Below are positions 36,781 through 48,565 of a DNA stretch of 64,000 nt, one piece after another. This DNA is from Macrotrachela quadricornifera (taxonomy: Eukaryota > Rotifera > Eurotatoria > Philodinida > Philodinidae), in assembly GCA_022393335.1 (NCBI GenBank), contig JAJEKB010021216.1, forward strand, positions 1,078,878 to 1,142,877. Direction: 5' to 3'. The position numbers and the translations under genes were made by a program. The notes under the pieces were generated by a model. That model ran no database searches. It worked only from the letters and a program-made list of their open reading frames with translations, and was not told the origin of the DNA. Within the stretch, counting starts at the first letter, position 1. Every line of letters begins with the position of its first letter.

Positions 36781-38775
36781 TGAATCTTGTGCTCTCAATT
36801 GGTGTTTTTATGAATGTTTGATTCCATAATTGAACAATATCTTTTTTGTAGGATTCGAGTCATTTTTCATGCGCACAATGAATAACTAGATTGATTTTTC
36901 ATTTGAAAACTTGGCTGTCTCGTCCCAGGGCAAAACTACTCAAAAGGATCCTAACGAATTCCTGAATAATCTGACAATCAGATCCGATAGTATAAGATAT
37001 CATCGATTGTTATCTATGCTACTTTCGTCAAATTATATTCATAACATTTTTCTACTGCAATGTATACAATAACACACTTACCTTAACTGAAGACTATCAG
37101 GTGAAGGCAGACTCGTGAAAAATAATTGGCCATTATATCTAGAAAGATCGAGCATCTAAAACTATGCAATATCTATTAACATCATTTCTAATTGGTGAAG
37201 TGACCGCATAACAGTCAGTATGAATAATGGTTTTATACTGTACAGTTAATCGTGAAGAACTATGCAGAAATTGACGACTGGTATTCTAAAAAAATTGGAT
37301 AATAGTTCTCTGTATGATTCAATAATTTATATAAAGTATTTGACAAACATATACAAATGATTTACATTTTTTTATCAGTCTCTTCATTTGATAATACTGC
37401 TAAAAATATGCAGGTGGTATTTTTACCTTGAATATGTCATTATATTTATTTAAATACTTTGCATTTCTTTTTGTTCTATGAGAAATATGAGAATCAATGC
37501 AGATGATAAAGTAAATGAGCAAAATTAAAATAATACTATTTAATGCGATGTAATCTGAAATAGTTTCAGAGAATTTTATTATTTGAGAAACAATGACGAT
37601 AAAATCATTATTTACATCTTTGCTCATTACTTTTATTGTGTTTGAAATCAATGCAGAACCATATCTAATATTTCCTCAACGATCAATTTAAAGTGAAAAT
37701 TCTATGCTAGACATGTTCAATAATAAATCTAGTTATATAGATAAACAAAAATATAATTTTATCATCAAACGAATGTCTCAAATAATAAATGAACAATGAC
37801 TAACGAATAATTTTTTTTTCGAATTCAATGCGATCCTTAAATTTGAAACAAATAAATTCAACTATAAAACAAAAAAATAAATGAGATAAAAATAAGTTAT
37901 GTTGAAAATAATATATTAATTTATGAATAGAACAATATAAAAAAAATGTGTCTTATCTACTATATATTAAGATGCAATTTTAATACACTTTATTATGTTT
38001 ATATGCTTGAAAACTATGTATTTTTTTGTTGTTAAATATGAACAATGAAACGAAGGATGTCTCTTTACAAAATCTTTACCAACAGCGACATCGTCCTACT
38101 GAATAAGTGACTGAAAATATATGAGTCATATTGTTCAATAGATCATTAACATTAATTTTTAGATATTAACTCCATGAAAATATTCGATCAATCATATAAT
38201 ATAATAATGAAAAAATATTGCAACTTCTGTTACATCTAATTTTGCTGTGCTCAAGAAAATAAAGTACCAGTTCTCTACTTTTTCTAAAGGCAAATTAACG
38301 ATATTAAATTATACTGTGCTATAGCACTGTTCAGAAGTTATCCACTACAATTTAAAACGATTCAATGATGCATCAAGGGACGAATTATTTACAAATACAG
38401 TTAAAAAAAACTGCATGTTTGGAGACGCAAATACTAAAATCGATCGAAACAAAAAGTAGTCAAATAGCTGGACATCTTTTTATTATTTTATTTATTTATT
38501 GTATTTCATTGTATTGGTATTATACCGATTTTCTTAAAAAGAAGCTAAGAACTAATAAAGTTGATACATTATTTGAAAACATATCAGATATCAAAAAAAT
38601 ACAATTACTAAGTTCAATTCTAATATTGTTATATGTCATCCAAATGGATACGAGAAATACTACACAGATGTCATTAAGTAGTCTCAGTACAAAACCAAAA
38701 AGACACATGATATTAACATATTTTTGAATAGGATTGATTTGACTTTGATGATTAAAGAATCTATCGAAAATAGTA
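36781..38775. other. Intergenic; one doubtful open frame
   Basis: AT-rich. An ATG-to-stop frame of 120 codons at 38365-38727 has one hydrophobic stretch (HLFIILFIYCISLYWYY) but no family signature; it is not called as a gene. Nothing else was seen. Confidence 0.45.
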
Positions 38776-40266
38776 TTGGGTGAACACATGGGAAACGTAC
38801 CGTATTTGCATCAACTTTCTCAAAATTGACTAAACAAATTTAGCATAAAATATGTTAAAATTGTAATATCTTGGTTTTTTGGAAAACAGTCCGAGACTAT
38901 TTTCTGTCTTATTTTACAATGAAGTATCAACAATCTATATATATTCTGGTAGCTCGTCTTCAGCTCTATCAATCCATATATAAATAAAACCGTCGATGGA
39001 CTACTATGTAAACTTGATCTTTAAATAGGAACCCTCTTCCAAATATGGATGAATGGTGCTATATATGAGGTATTGTAGAGTGTCGCTTGCTCTATCTGCT
39101 GATATATAAGTCTTTTCAGTCGGTTAAGATTCTTGTCGATTCGAGAGCAAAAAATGTTTAAACACTGCTATTTATATGGCTGATTTTAGAGATTATTCGA
39201 GGATTTTTAGAGAAATAATCGATATAATGAGCTGAAAATCGGCTTGTTTTCGAAATATTCAATGTCCGCGCACTCCAGAATCTATTACATATCAGACTCA
39301 CCATTTTTGATTAACTTCTCATTCATTTTATCTACTTTGTCAACTTACCTGCAAAATCCTTATGAAAAAAAAATCCTGTTCAATTCCGTATAGTATACTA
39401 AGAAAAAACTAGTATATTCAGAAAATTGAAGAATAGCTGTCTCAAAAATATAGAATACTTCAATTAAGATAGAGTTATTTGCCGCACACTCATATCAGTA
39501 TACTCTATAATAAGCTAAACATTGTATAGGTAACATCGAAAATTGCTTAATGATGTGAGATGTATTAATATCGAATAAATGCCCAACTGCATTCTTGAGA
39601 TACAGAGAAACACAAACTTTCGAGAGGAGTCAGAAAATCTTTGAGATTCGTGCATTCTCGCAATAAAATATTCCAGAAAGTTTCATTAAAATGAACGTCA
39701 TTTTCGATAGATAAGAACCATAAAGTGAGATCAATGAAAAAGAAGTGCCTGATCATATCTAACAGACTTCTTTCTCTCCTAGTTGAGATCTATTTATCTT
39801 CAAATTTTCGGTCCACTCCATCGAGTGTTTCTCTAAAAGAATCCTCAAGTAACGTCTGAAATCAGTTATATAATAGCAATGTTTAAATATTTTGACTCTC
39901 GAACCAACAAGAATCTTAAACAACTGAAAAGACTTATATTGTAGAAGATAGAGCAAGCGACACTCTACAATACCTCATATATAGCACTATTCATCCATAT
40001 TCGGGAGAGGGTTCCTATTTAAAGATCAAGTTTACATAGTAGTCCATCGACGGTTTCATTTATATATGGATTGATAGAGCTGAAGACGAGCTACCAGAAT
40101 ATATATAGATTGTTGGTATTTCATTGTAAAATAAGAGAAAAAATAGTCTTGGACTGTTTTCCAAAAAATTAAGATTTTCAATTTTAACATATTTTATGCT
40201 AAATTTGTTTAGTCATTTTTCAGAAAGTTGATGTAAATGTGATCCGTTTCTCATGGATTCACCCAT
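38776..40266. mobile_element. 1.5-kb element with ~465-bp terminal inverted repeats
   Basis: The left arm, about 38776-39240, is repeated in inverse orientation at about 39800-40266 with roughly 85-90 percent similarity by eye. Outer ends are TTGGGTGAACACATGG on the left and, read inward from the right, ATGGGTGAATCCATGAG. A TA dinucleotide flanks each end (38774-38775 and 40267-40268), which would fit a Tc1/mariner-type target but is weak evidence in AT-rich DNA. The central 560 bp has no convincing transposase; a 63-codon open stretch at 39565-39756 is not recognised. Confidence 0.8.
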
Positions 40267-40839
40267 TAAACTTCTATGCAAAATAAATGAAAAATGCTTT
40301 TATATGATCTGATTGTAATTTTGATAAGTAGAGATGAAGGGGATAACAATTTTTTTCCATGATATGTATGATATTTTTCATTGGTCTTCTCTACAAGTGT
40401 AAATCAAAGTTTGTTTAAATAACTATATCATTTATATTAATCCTCTTTTTTTTGCCACTAATATCAGACTCGATCACAAGCAGTTATAAAAGCGTTGTAT
40501 TTAATTTATTTCGTTTGATTGATATTTCGTATCATTTATAAAATAAAATACATTTTTAACACTTTTATTAAAATAAAACGACTGAATATTAAGAGAAATT
40601 ACAGATACTTGAGATCGTGGCCTATATATGCAATAAAATACCAAAAACTTGTACGATACTTTGTATAACGTGGACATATCGAGTGTTGCCTCTAAAGAAA
40701 ACAAAAAAGTAATTAGTTCGATATTACTAATTAAATAATTAAAACGATAATCTCCGAAGAGTATATGAAAAACAAAATAAAATATTAGAATTATCGTTTC
40801 ATGAACATCTAAACACTCTTGAAGAACTATACTTACCAT

Positions 40840-43730
40840 TGTTAAAATTTGATTCAAATATTTAATTCTCTCTATAAAAATATTAGTGAGGTGCACTAAT
40901 GATTCATAAACAACAACCAATGAATAAGTTATGGTAAGATTATATTCAAATATTTTGTATGATTCGAAGCGAAATTTGTATTGCCCTCGATGATTAATGA
41001 ATATAGAATCTATAAACAACTTTAACAAATGTAAAATATGATTATTTTGTTTATTTTGAGATCAGATTCCTACAGAGCTAAATAATCAATGAACAAACGA
41101 CAAGTGAATACGACATAAGAAAAGCACGTTCAAGTATTTTCTTACAATTGAAATAAAATATTAATCGTAGTATAACATCCAATGTCTAATGACAGATGAA
41201 TAAATCATACCAAGATTGTTTTCATTTATTGCCTTATATTGAAAGTAAAATTTTTGTTATAGTAAAATATCGAAATACAAATGATCAATGAATAATTTAC
41301 AGTAAAATTATCTTCATCTATTTGGCCATAGTCTAAACGAGATATTTATCATAATAGAAAAACTAAACCCCAAGGGACGGATGAATAAATCATAGTAATT
41401 TTATATTCCAATATTTTCTCTCATTCGATGTAAGTTTTTTTATTGCAGTGGAGCAATCGAAAATAAGTGATAGAAGAATAAGTCACACTAAAATTATAGT
41501 CATATATTTTCTTACATACGATATGAGTCTTTTTATTCTAGTGAGACAATGGAAAACAAGCAATATATAAATAAGTCATATCAAAATTGCGTTCTAATAT
41601 TGTCTTACATTCGAATCGATATTTCTCTCGCAGTAGAATATTGGAAAACAAATCATAAATGAATAAGTCATAGAACGATTGTGTTCAGATATTTTCTTAG
41701 TTCAAATGAAATTTCTATTGTAGTAGAACATCCAAAATATCGAATGACAGATAAATAAGTCATATAAAGAAGTCTTTGTCTTAGTATTGTTTAATATTTG
41801 AAATGAGATTTTTACTACAGTGAAACATTCAAAACCAAATAAGAAATGAATAAGTCATAGTAATACTATGTTTCAGTATTGTCCTCTATTGAAAGTAGTA
41901 TTTCCATCAAAGAAGAATATGATAAAACAACGGATTAATGAAAAATTCTAACAACAATGATATTCAGATATTTAATACAATGAGAAATAAAAATCAGATT
42001 TGATTAGTAGATTAGAACATTAATGGCAAGAGAATAAGTCATACGATGATTCTGTTCAAGTATAATCTTCAATCCGATGTCATATTGTTACAACATAAGA
42101 TAATACTGAAACTAATAATAAAGAATATTTCATACCAAAGCTTGGTTCAAGTATTTTTTTTCAAGTTACTGTTATATGTATAAGAGCCTTTGTAATGAAG
42201 AATGAATGATAATGAATATTACACAGAAAGATTTCGTTCAAATATTTTAAAGAATTCAAATATAATATTTCTATATAGTTACGTAATATACTCGTACACA
42301 TGAAATAAACAGAGTGAACAATAGATTCATTAAAATATATTGATCACAAGAATAGAATATCTATTATTGGATATCTAATCAAAGATAATCCAATAAATAA
42401 ATAATATCAACAGTAGTTATATATAAGTATTTAAATTACATCGATGCATATTCTTGTAAATAGTATTGTAAGCAGCGATAAAAGAGATAATGAATATTGT
42501 AATGATGAATGAATTCAAATGTGTTTAATTCTTCTAGAAAAGAGTTGAATTTTAAATAATGATGAAATATCTCGAGACAAATGAATATTTCATATTACTA
42601 CAGTTTTATCCGAATATCTTACTCAATTTCGAAAAAATGATTGAAGCCATAACACGACTATACACAATATATCAAAGAAATATTTCTAACTATAATGCTA
42701 AAGAAAAATCTCGTATACTCAAGAAAAAGACAGAAAAAGGTTTATGTATTATAACAACACAAAAAATGAACAATTAGAACGATGATTTTGTTCAATTACT
42801 TTATATTTGTAACGAAAAGATTTAAATTTATTTGGATGCTTGAGAATTGGATGATAAATAGATAATTCAAACAAGGATCCTATCCGAGTATCAGACTTGT
42901 CTTTGGAAGCAAGCAGTTAAATCAATATTAAAACAGATGATTATAGGTCACACGATCAACTTTAAAAACATTTCTGTTCCATTACCCGCTCAATGAACAA
43001 GAAAAATTGAGAGTTGTTATACATTGGTGAATATATGGCAAATGAACATGTCCGATCACTATTTTATTCATATATATACATCATACTTCAACAAAAAGTT
43101 TTAAATATGTTTTCATTGATCGATATTCAGCTAACGGATAACCCTCATTAGTATATGATTCAAATATGTACTATCGTACCTTTAATAACTTGAGATTTGA
43201 TATAATCGGTAAAAACATTGCAAATCAATAATTCTAAAGATAATTCTGTTCGAATATTTGCACAAATAAACAGAAAAAATTAGAAATCATTACATGTTTA
43301 GTGTAAATATCAAAACTAAATGATTGAAATTAAGATTCCATTCAGATATTTGCTCGTTATCGAAACAAAATAAAAAATATCATTATTCGATCCTTTATTC
43401 TAAAAATAATGTACAGTTACAACCACAATACCATTCAATATTTATTCACTGTTGAAACAAACTTCGAATTTTTAACATATGATCGATAAATGTAAGTTTA
43501 ATGAAAATTTAAAACAAAGTATTAATTCAAATACATTGTTATCTAAAAGTAGACCAATGTAAGAATACATTATATAATTAAGAAACGTATAATACACGAA
43601 CCATTCTAAACACAATATTATTCAAATACTTTACTTAGTAGACATATATCCATTTGAATTTTTAACACAATTTTATATTACTGCAGAAATGAATAATTCA
43701 AACAGATTATTCATTTATTATATTTAATCA
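40840..43730. repeat. Decayed tandem array, period about 92 bp
   Basis: A motif of the form AATGAATAAGTCATA, followed about 12 bp later by GTTCAAATATTTTCTTA, recurs at intervals of 88-98 bp. Clear positions are near 40918, 41104, 41195, 41283, 41381, 41471, 41565, 41656, 41746, 41843, 41937, 42029, 42119 and 42208. Weaker copies continue near 42313, 42389, 42489, 42580, 42766, 42851, 43226, 43319, 43412, 43489, 43590 and 43692. That is roughly 30 units, all strongly diverged. Open frames inside (40501-41028, 42559-42777) are chance. No mobile-element ends were recognised. Confidence 0.75.
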
Positions 43731-45000
43731 CATGTATATGATCAAACCGTCGTTGATCAATGTATCAATATAGATTAGTTGAAAATCACTTATTCATACG
43801 CTTATCAAAGTATTGTTGGAGTTCATTCTCTATTGAACCGTAGTGTTTACCGAGAAGAGTGTTTTCGTCCATAGGGTCTTTAGTAGAATGAACATTACAA
43901 GTTTTTGATAACATAATTATTATCACGAAAATGCATACCATTGTCTTATTGTTGAACATTTTGCCAAATGATATTAAAGTAGAGAATATCTATTTAATAA
44001 TGATCTATAATGAAAAGAATAGAACATTTAACTTTTCAAAAATATTGTGAGCTTCTGTAAACGTCATAAACACTTGAGAAAAAGAAAAATAGAACAATCG
44101 AAAAAAGAAAATTGATTTCGTACAGTATATATAAAAAAGGTATAATCACGTGAAAGAATATTCACAAAATGTACGATTGTTGCAATAGACCAATAAAAAA
44201 ATAACACATACTCTCTTACACTGAAAATTATGATAGTATTATCAAATGTGCAAAACATAATTATACGCAGCAAAAAAATTTATCTTCATACATCTCCATT
44301 GATTCTTTTGTAAACTTAAAATATTCATCATCATTCTGTTTTATAAACAACTTCTATCCTTTTCTCTTTCTTTCTATGTATTATAATAATACGCATAAAC
44401 AATAAATCATATTACGAAATATTGATATAAGTTTCTATTACGCTTTTCATTGAAACTTACGCATACATAATATCCAAAATAAATCTTATTAATTTATTCA
44501 TCAATTATCTGGATTGATGAAAAATTCATATTTAATTTAAAAAGAATAGCTATCAAAAAGAATATATTCATAATACTCAAAAAATATGATAGCTATATGC
44601 ATAAACGTTTAATAAAGAAAAAAAATACGAATTGATCAGAGAGAAACTAACTCATGCGTAACCGAAACGAAGGATATGACAAACAAAGAGTAGACGCCTT
44701 AGTATCATTAAAAATGTTATTATTATCATCATTACATAATATATTTAACATTTGTTTTGAGTAAAATTGTAATGAAAAACTTCATTTAAATGAATTTTCA
44801 TGATCATTATTATATATTTTACTTATTACAGCATTGGAATTATTGATAAAATTTTGAAAGTATAACACTACAATATTTAGTCATATGTATAAAACATTAC
44901 AGTAAAGACATAATATACGTTTTATTACAGCATCGTCTAACATTTATCCATCAAATAATAAATGATTGAAATATTTTTATTTTGATGAAAAGAAAATAAG
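43731..45000. other. Intergenic, nothing seen
   Basis: AT-rich DNA between the decayed array and the TTAA-flanked element. No gene or repeat was recognised. Confidence 0.45.
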
Positions 45001-45004
45001 TTAA

Positions 45005-45681
45005 CACGTTGACTGTCCGGTGCACCATATATGGTGCACGATACTTTGGCCTGAGACGTCCCGTGCACCACATATGGTACGCGCGTAGCATACGATATTT
45101 GAAGTTAGAATTTGTCAGACGCAACTGACTGAGTGCATTTGAACTAGTGGAACGTATCGGTACGATGCAAAGAAATATTCTAGTTCTAGTTTGAATTACA
45201 GATGATGCACTGGACATAATAAAATCTTAAAAAACACAGTACTTTGCTATTATTTGAAAAAAAATAAATGCTCAGTTTCGGATGTTTTTATTAGAAAAAA
45301 AGTGTTTCAATATAAAACAAACTCTTTTTTTACCAATTTAAGTGGAAACATCAATAAAGTTAGTTCAATATTGACCTAACAGATCAATCACCCCTTTACA
45401 ATCGCGCTAAATCAAGCATTAATAAATGTTGTAAAATAGGTTAAATCTATGTTGGCGAGAAAGATACCCAGATAAAATAAAAGTAATACTTTGCCTAAGA
45501 GAGACAGTTGAATTATATGTGTTGCATGAAAAAAAGAACATTGAAGATATGTTTAAAGCTTATTTTTTGTGGTATATAAACGTAATACACTGCAAAAAAT
45601 AACATATTTTTAAATTAAAAAGAAAATAGAAAATGGACGTAGAACAAGTACCATTTTTTTCTCATGGGGACAGTCAACGTG
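45005..45681. mobile_element. Non-autonomous piggyBac-type MITE (677 bp)
   Basis: Bounded by TTAA at 45001-45004 and 45682-45685, with perfect 14-bp terminal inverted repeats CACGTTGACTGTCC. Just inside the left end is a subterminal pair, GGTGCACCATATATGGTGCAC and a related CGTGCACCACATATGGTAC about 20 bp later, each itself a near palindrome. TTAA target duplication is diagnostic of piggyBac-type transposition. No transposase frame is present; the short minus-strand open stretch at 44951-45217 runs across the element end and is not coding. Confidence 0.9.
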
Positions 45682-45685
45682 TTAA

Positions 45686-46061
45686 GAGGGCTGGAACGAC
45701 TTCATGATACTCATGATTAATATGATGTTATATTTTCAGTAATATTTAAAGTTCTTCTACAGGAAAGAATAATATTTTAATTTATCCTAGGATAACTTTA
45801 AATTCTCCTAAATTTTAATTTCGCCTGCGATATATATATATGTATTGAGTATATGAGAGGAAAGAAAAGGACAAAAAAGGGTATTCAGTGATCGGTTTTC
45901 TGACGGAGTCTAAGTTGATGAAAGTTATTGTGGATCTAAAGAATATTTTGCCTGCCTTTAACGGATAAATTTGTTAATTGTTTATCATCTGTTCTATAAT
46001 ATTATGTTAAACTGAATACATGGCTATAATTTAGATTTACCCTTGCTATGTTTAATTAGAT
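45686..46061. other. Short spacer, nothing seen
   Basis: Contains a short TA-rich run near 45829-45842 and no gene. Confidence 0.5.
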
Positions 46062-46069
46062 AACGATTA

Positions 46070-46468
46070 CAGAGACGTGCACCGTCTGCTCGGCCGCCCT
46101 AGGTAAAAAAACTTCAAAAATTATTTTAAAGAAAAATCAACTTTTATGTCTTCGAGACGATATCTGTGCATCGTTTATGTTAAATTAAGAGTGTAAAAAT
46201 GAGATGGCATTACCAGAATAATTACTGTTAAAAGAAAACCAAAACTCACCATTTTGACTACTAAAAATTATTTGCAATAAAATTTTATGAAAATTTGGGT
46301 TTTCTTTTAACAGTAATTATTCTGACAATGCCATCTCATTTTTTTACTTTTAATTTAACACAAACGATGCACAGATATCGTCTCGAAGACATAAAAGTTA
46401 ATTTTTCTTCAAAATAATTTTTGGAGTTTTTTGACCTAGGGCGGCCGCGCGGACGGTACACGTCTCTG
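46070..46468. mobile_element. hAT-type MITE, near-perfect palindrome (399 bp)
   Basis: Flanked by identical 8-bp direct repeats AACGATTA at 46062-46069 and 46469-46476, the target-site size of hAT elements. Ends are CAGAGACGTG (left) and its complement (right), and the arms pair along about 175 bp each, with a loop of roughly 45 bp near 46248-46292. The arms include a rare GC block, CGGCCGCCCTAGGT. No coding capacity. It can only move with a transposase supplied elsewhere. Confidence 0.92.
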
Positions 46469-46860
46469 AACGATTATTTTCTTTGTGAAGTTGATGTATT
46501 GTCTATTTCAGAGTTAAATGACCATGGGCATTTTTTGAATAGCTTTCGATAGGTATAAGATAAAAAGCTGCGGTTTTCACCATTGCAAAGCGACCTATAG
46601 TCATCTTGGAAGAGTTGACTGTTGCCCTATGAAAATAGAACCAATTTTAAAACTTTAAGGTCTGGACTAGAATCACTGGCTGACGAGCTACAGATCTAGA
46701 AAAACGAGAAATTTTTATTTTAGTTTAGAGAAAAGTTGGAAACATAACACTGACTACATTTTTACGTAGTTTCTTGATAGTTATATCGATTTTTTGCCTA
46801 AAAAACGAAACCTAAGGCATGTTGCTTTCAATTTAAGATGAAGTCGACAAAATATCGATA

Positions 46861-47174
46861 ATTTTGACAGGCGAAAGCGTAACAAGTTTATGTCGAGCAT
46901 TGATCGATGGTAATGAGCATAAAGTTGAATTTCTGGATATTGAACTGAATGCTGTTACGTATATTGGTGCACTAGAAATTGCAAAAATGTTAGAAGTAAA
47001 TAAATTTTTAAAGATATTGGACATAAAGGTATACTGCATATGTTAAATGCATTATTGGAGAAGAACAGAACATTGAAGAAATTGGATATTACAGTATCAA
47101 TGCCTACAGATGAAGATATTCAACAAATTATTCAACAAATTAGTGATCAAGTGTATGTGCTTAACATGGGATGA
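46861..47174 (+). pseudogene. Leucine-rich-repeat (RNI/NLRC3-like) fragment, frameshifted
   Basis: The first frame reads SLCRALIDGNEHKVEFLDIELNAVTYIGALEIAKML with NKFLKILDI at its end (in parts; see 46864-47020). It matches the pattern of ribonuclease-inhibitor-type LRRs, with N-x-L-x-x-L-D-I and GA-x-x-IAKML helices. At about 47020 the frame shifts and continues as GHKGILHMLNALLEKNRTLKKLDI, stopping at 47172-47174. A stop lies directly upstream (46858). Only two to three repeats remain, with no other domain, so it is a gene relic. Confidence 0.6.
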
Positions 47175-47530
47175 ATCCAATATCGATAGACAAGATGAAC
47201 TTGTACGTTTTTTCTAATATCTTTGAACTATACTTAAAATCATCATGTAAATACTCAACATATTAACAAAGAACTATTTCATTTGTATATGACTCGAACA
47301 TGAAGTTTTTAAAGTAAAACTAAATCAATTCAATCATATATAGTTCAAGAATAAAAGAAATAGTTATTAGAATTACAAATGAAACTTCTTTTGGTTTGTT
47401 CGAATACATAATATCGTTTGAAAAATATTGATATTTAAATAATTTTTAATTTGATGTATTTGTTTGAAATATTAGAGAAAAATTGAAAGAAGCAAAGCAC
47501 AAATGATGAAATGTATAATTGTTCGTATCT

Positions 47531-47876
47531 TTTTTTGTGAAACACGATCTGAAAGAGAGTGTTGAAGTGTTTAGAGGTAGAAATTTGGACCCTTACCCCC
47601 CCCCCCCCCCCCACAGACCGTGACCGACAGACTGAATGACCTTTGCCACAGACCGTGACCGACAGGCAAAATTAGCATCACAGACCGTGACCGACAGCTA
47701 AAAGTAGCATCACAGACCGTGACCGACAGCTAAGAGTAGCATCACAGACCGTGACCGACAGGCAAAATTAGCATCACAGACCGTGACCGACAGGCAAAAT
47801 TAGCATCACAGACCGTGACCGACAGACTGGATGATCTTTTATCAAAGACTGTGGCCGATGGGCAAAATTGGCATCA
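47531..47876 (+). repeat. Dispersed repeat copy B with a 32-bp minisatellite
   Basis: 47531-47591 matches 11397-11462. A run of 17 C (47596-47612) follows, then units beginning CACAGACCGTGACCGACAG at 47612, 47647, 47679, 47711, 47743, 47775 and 47807. All but the first spacing are exactly 32 bp. A last, diverged unit lies near 47843. Units come in two types after the common core: GGCAAAATTAGCAT and GCTAAAAGTAGCAT. No coding content. Confidence 0.9.
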
Positions 47877-48116
47877 CCCTCACCCGAGGACACTAGTAGC
47901 TCTTACTATTCTAGCATAGATTGTAATCTATAAAGGACGAAAGATCATCATAGACACTTATCTGGAGAAACGCTGGATATCTGGTTTACAATGCACGCAG
48001 TTTCATCGTGTTTCACATTTTTAATCCCGCAGGGATTGCGCTGAAAGCTTTTTATGCTATTAACAAAGAATTGATAATGTACCGATGTTCCATGCATCAT
48101 CACTAACGAGGGAACC

Positions 48117-48565
48117 AATGATTCATGTCCATGAGTCTTTCTTCCTGATTTATAGCCATTTTGCTGCGTTTTCACCATTGGGCAAGGAATATCCAGATAC
48201 ATCGAATGTCGGAATTTCGATCTGAAAATTGGCCCATAAGTAGGTCTTATGGTTCTTATAATGCACCAAAAATTTCAGCCACAATGAATCACTCTGTTCA
48301 GAGATATTATATTCTCAAGAAATGCAATATATTTTATAAGCCATTGCAAAAAGTCGAGGTTTCTTACGAAACTAATATCTCTGGACGGAGTAATTCGTTT
48401 TGACTGAAACTTTTGGTGCATTATAAGAGCCATAAGACCTACTTATGGGCCAATTTTCAGATCGAAATTCCGACATTCGATTTATCTGGATATTCCTTGC
48501 CCTATGGTGAAAACGCAGCAAAATGGCTATAAATCAGGAAGAAAGATCCATGGGTACGAATCATT
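48117..48565. mobile_element. Foldback element (about 450 bp)
   Basis: Arms at about 48117-48322 and 48361-48565 are inverted copies, with a loop of about 40 bp. The outer ends pair as AATGATTC and GAATCATT. Inside each arm are the words TATAGCCATTTTGCTG and TCGAATGTCGGAATTTCGAT, also found in altered form in the element at 59050-59632, so the two appear related. No coding capacity and no clear target duplication. Confidence 0.82.

Noticed and set aside
38365..38727. 120-codon plus-strand frame with one hydrophobic stretch
   Set aside because: No family signature and composition typical of AT-rich chance frames; no supporting neighbours.
40501..41028. 175-codon minus-strand open frame
   Set aside because: Phe/Tyr/Ile-rich composition and overlap with the start of the decayed 92-bp array suggest chance.
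44951..45217. 88-codon minus-strand frame at the piggyBac-type MITE
   Set aside because: It crosses the element boundary and has no transposase motif.
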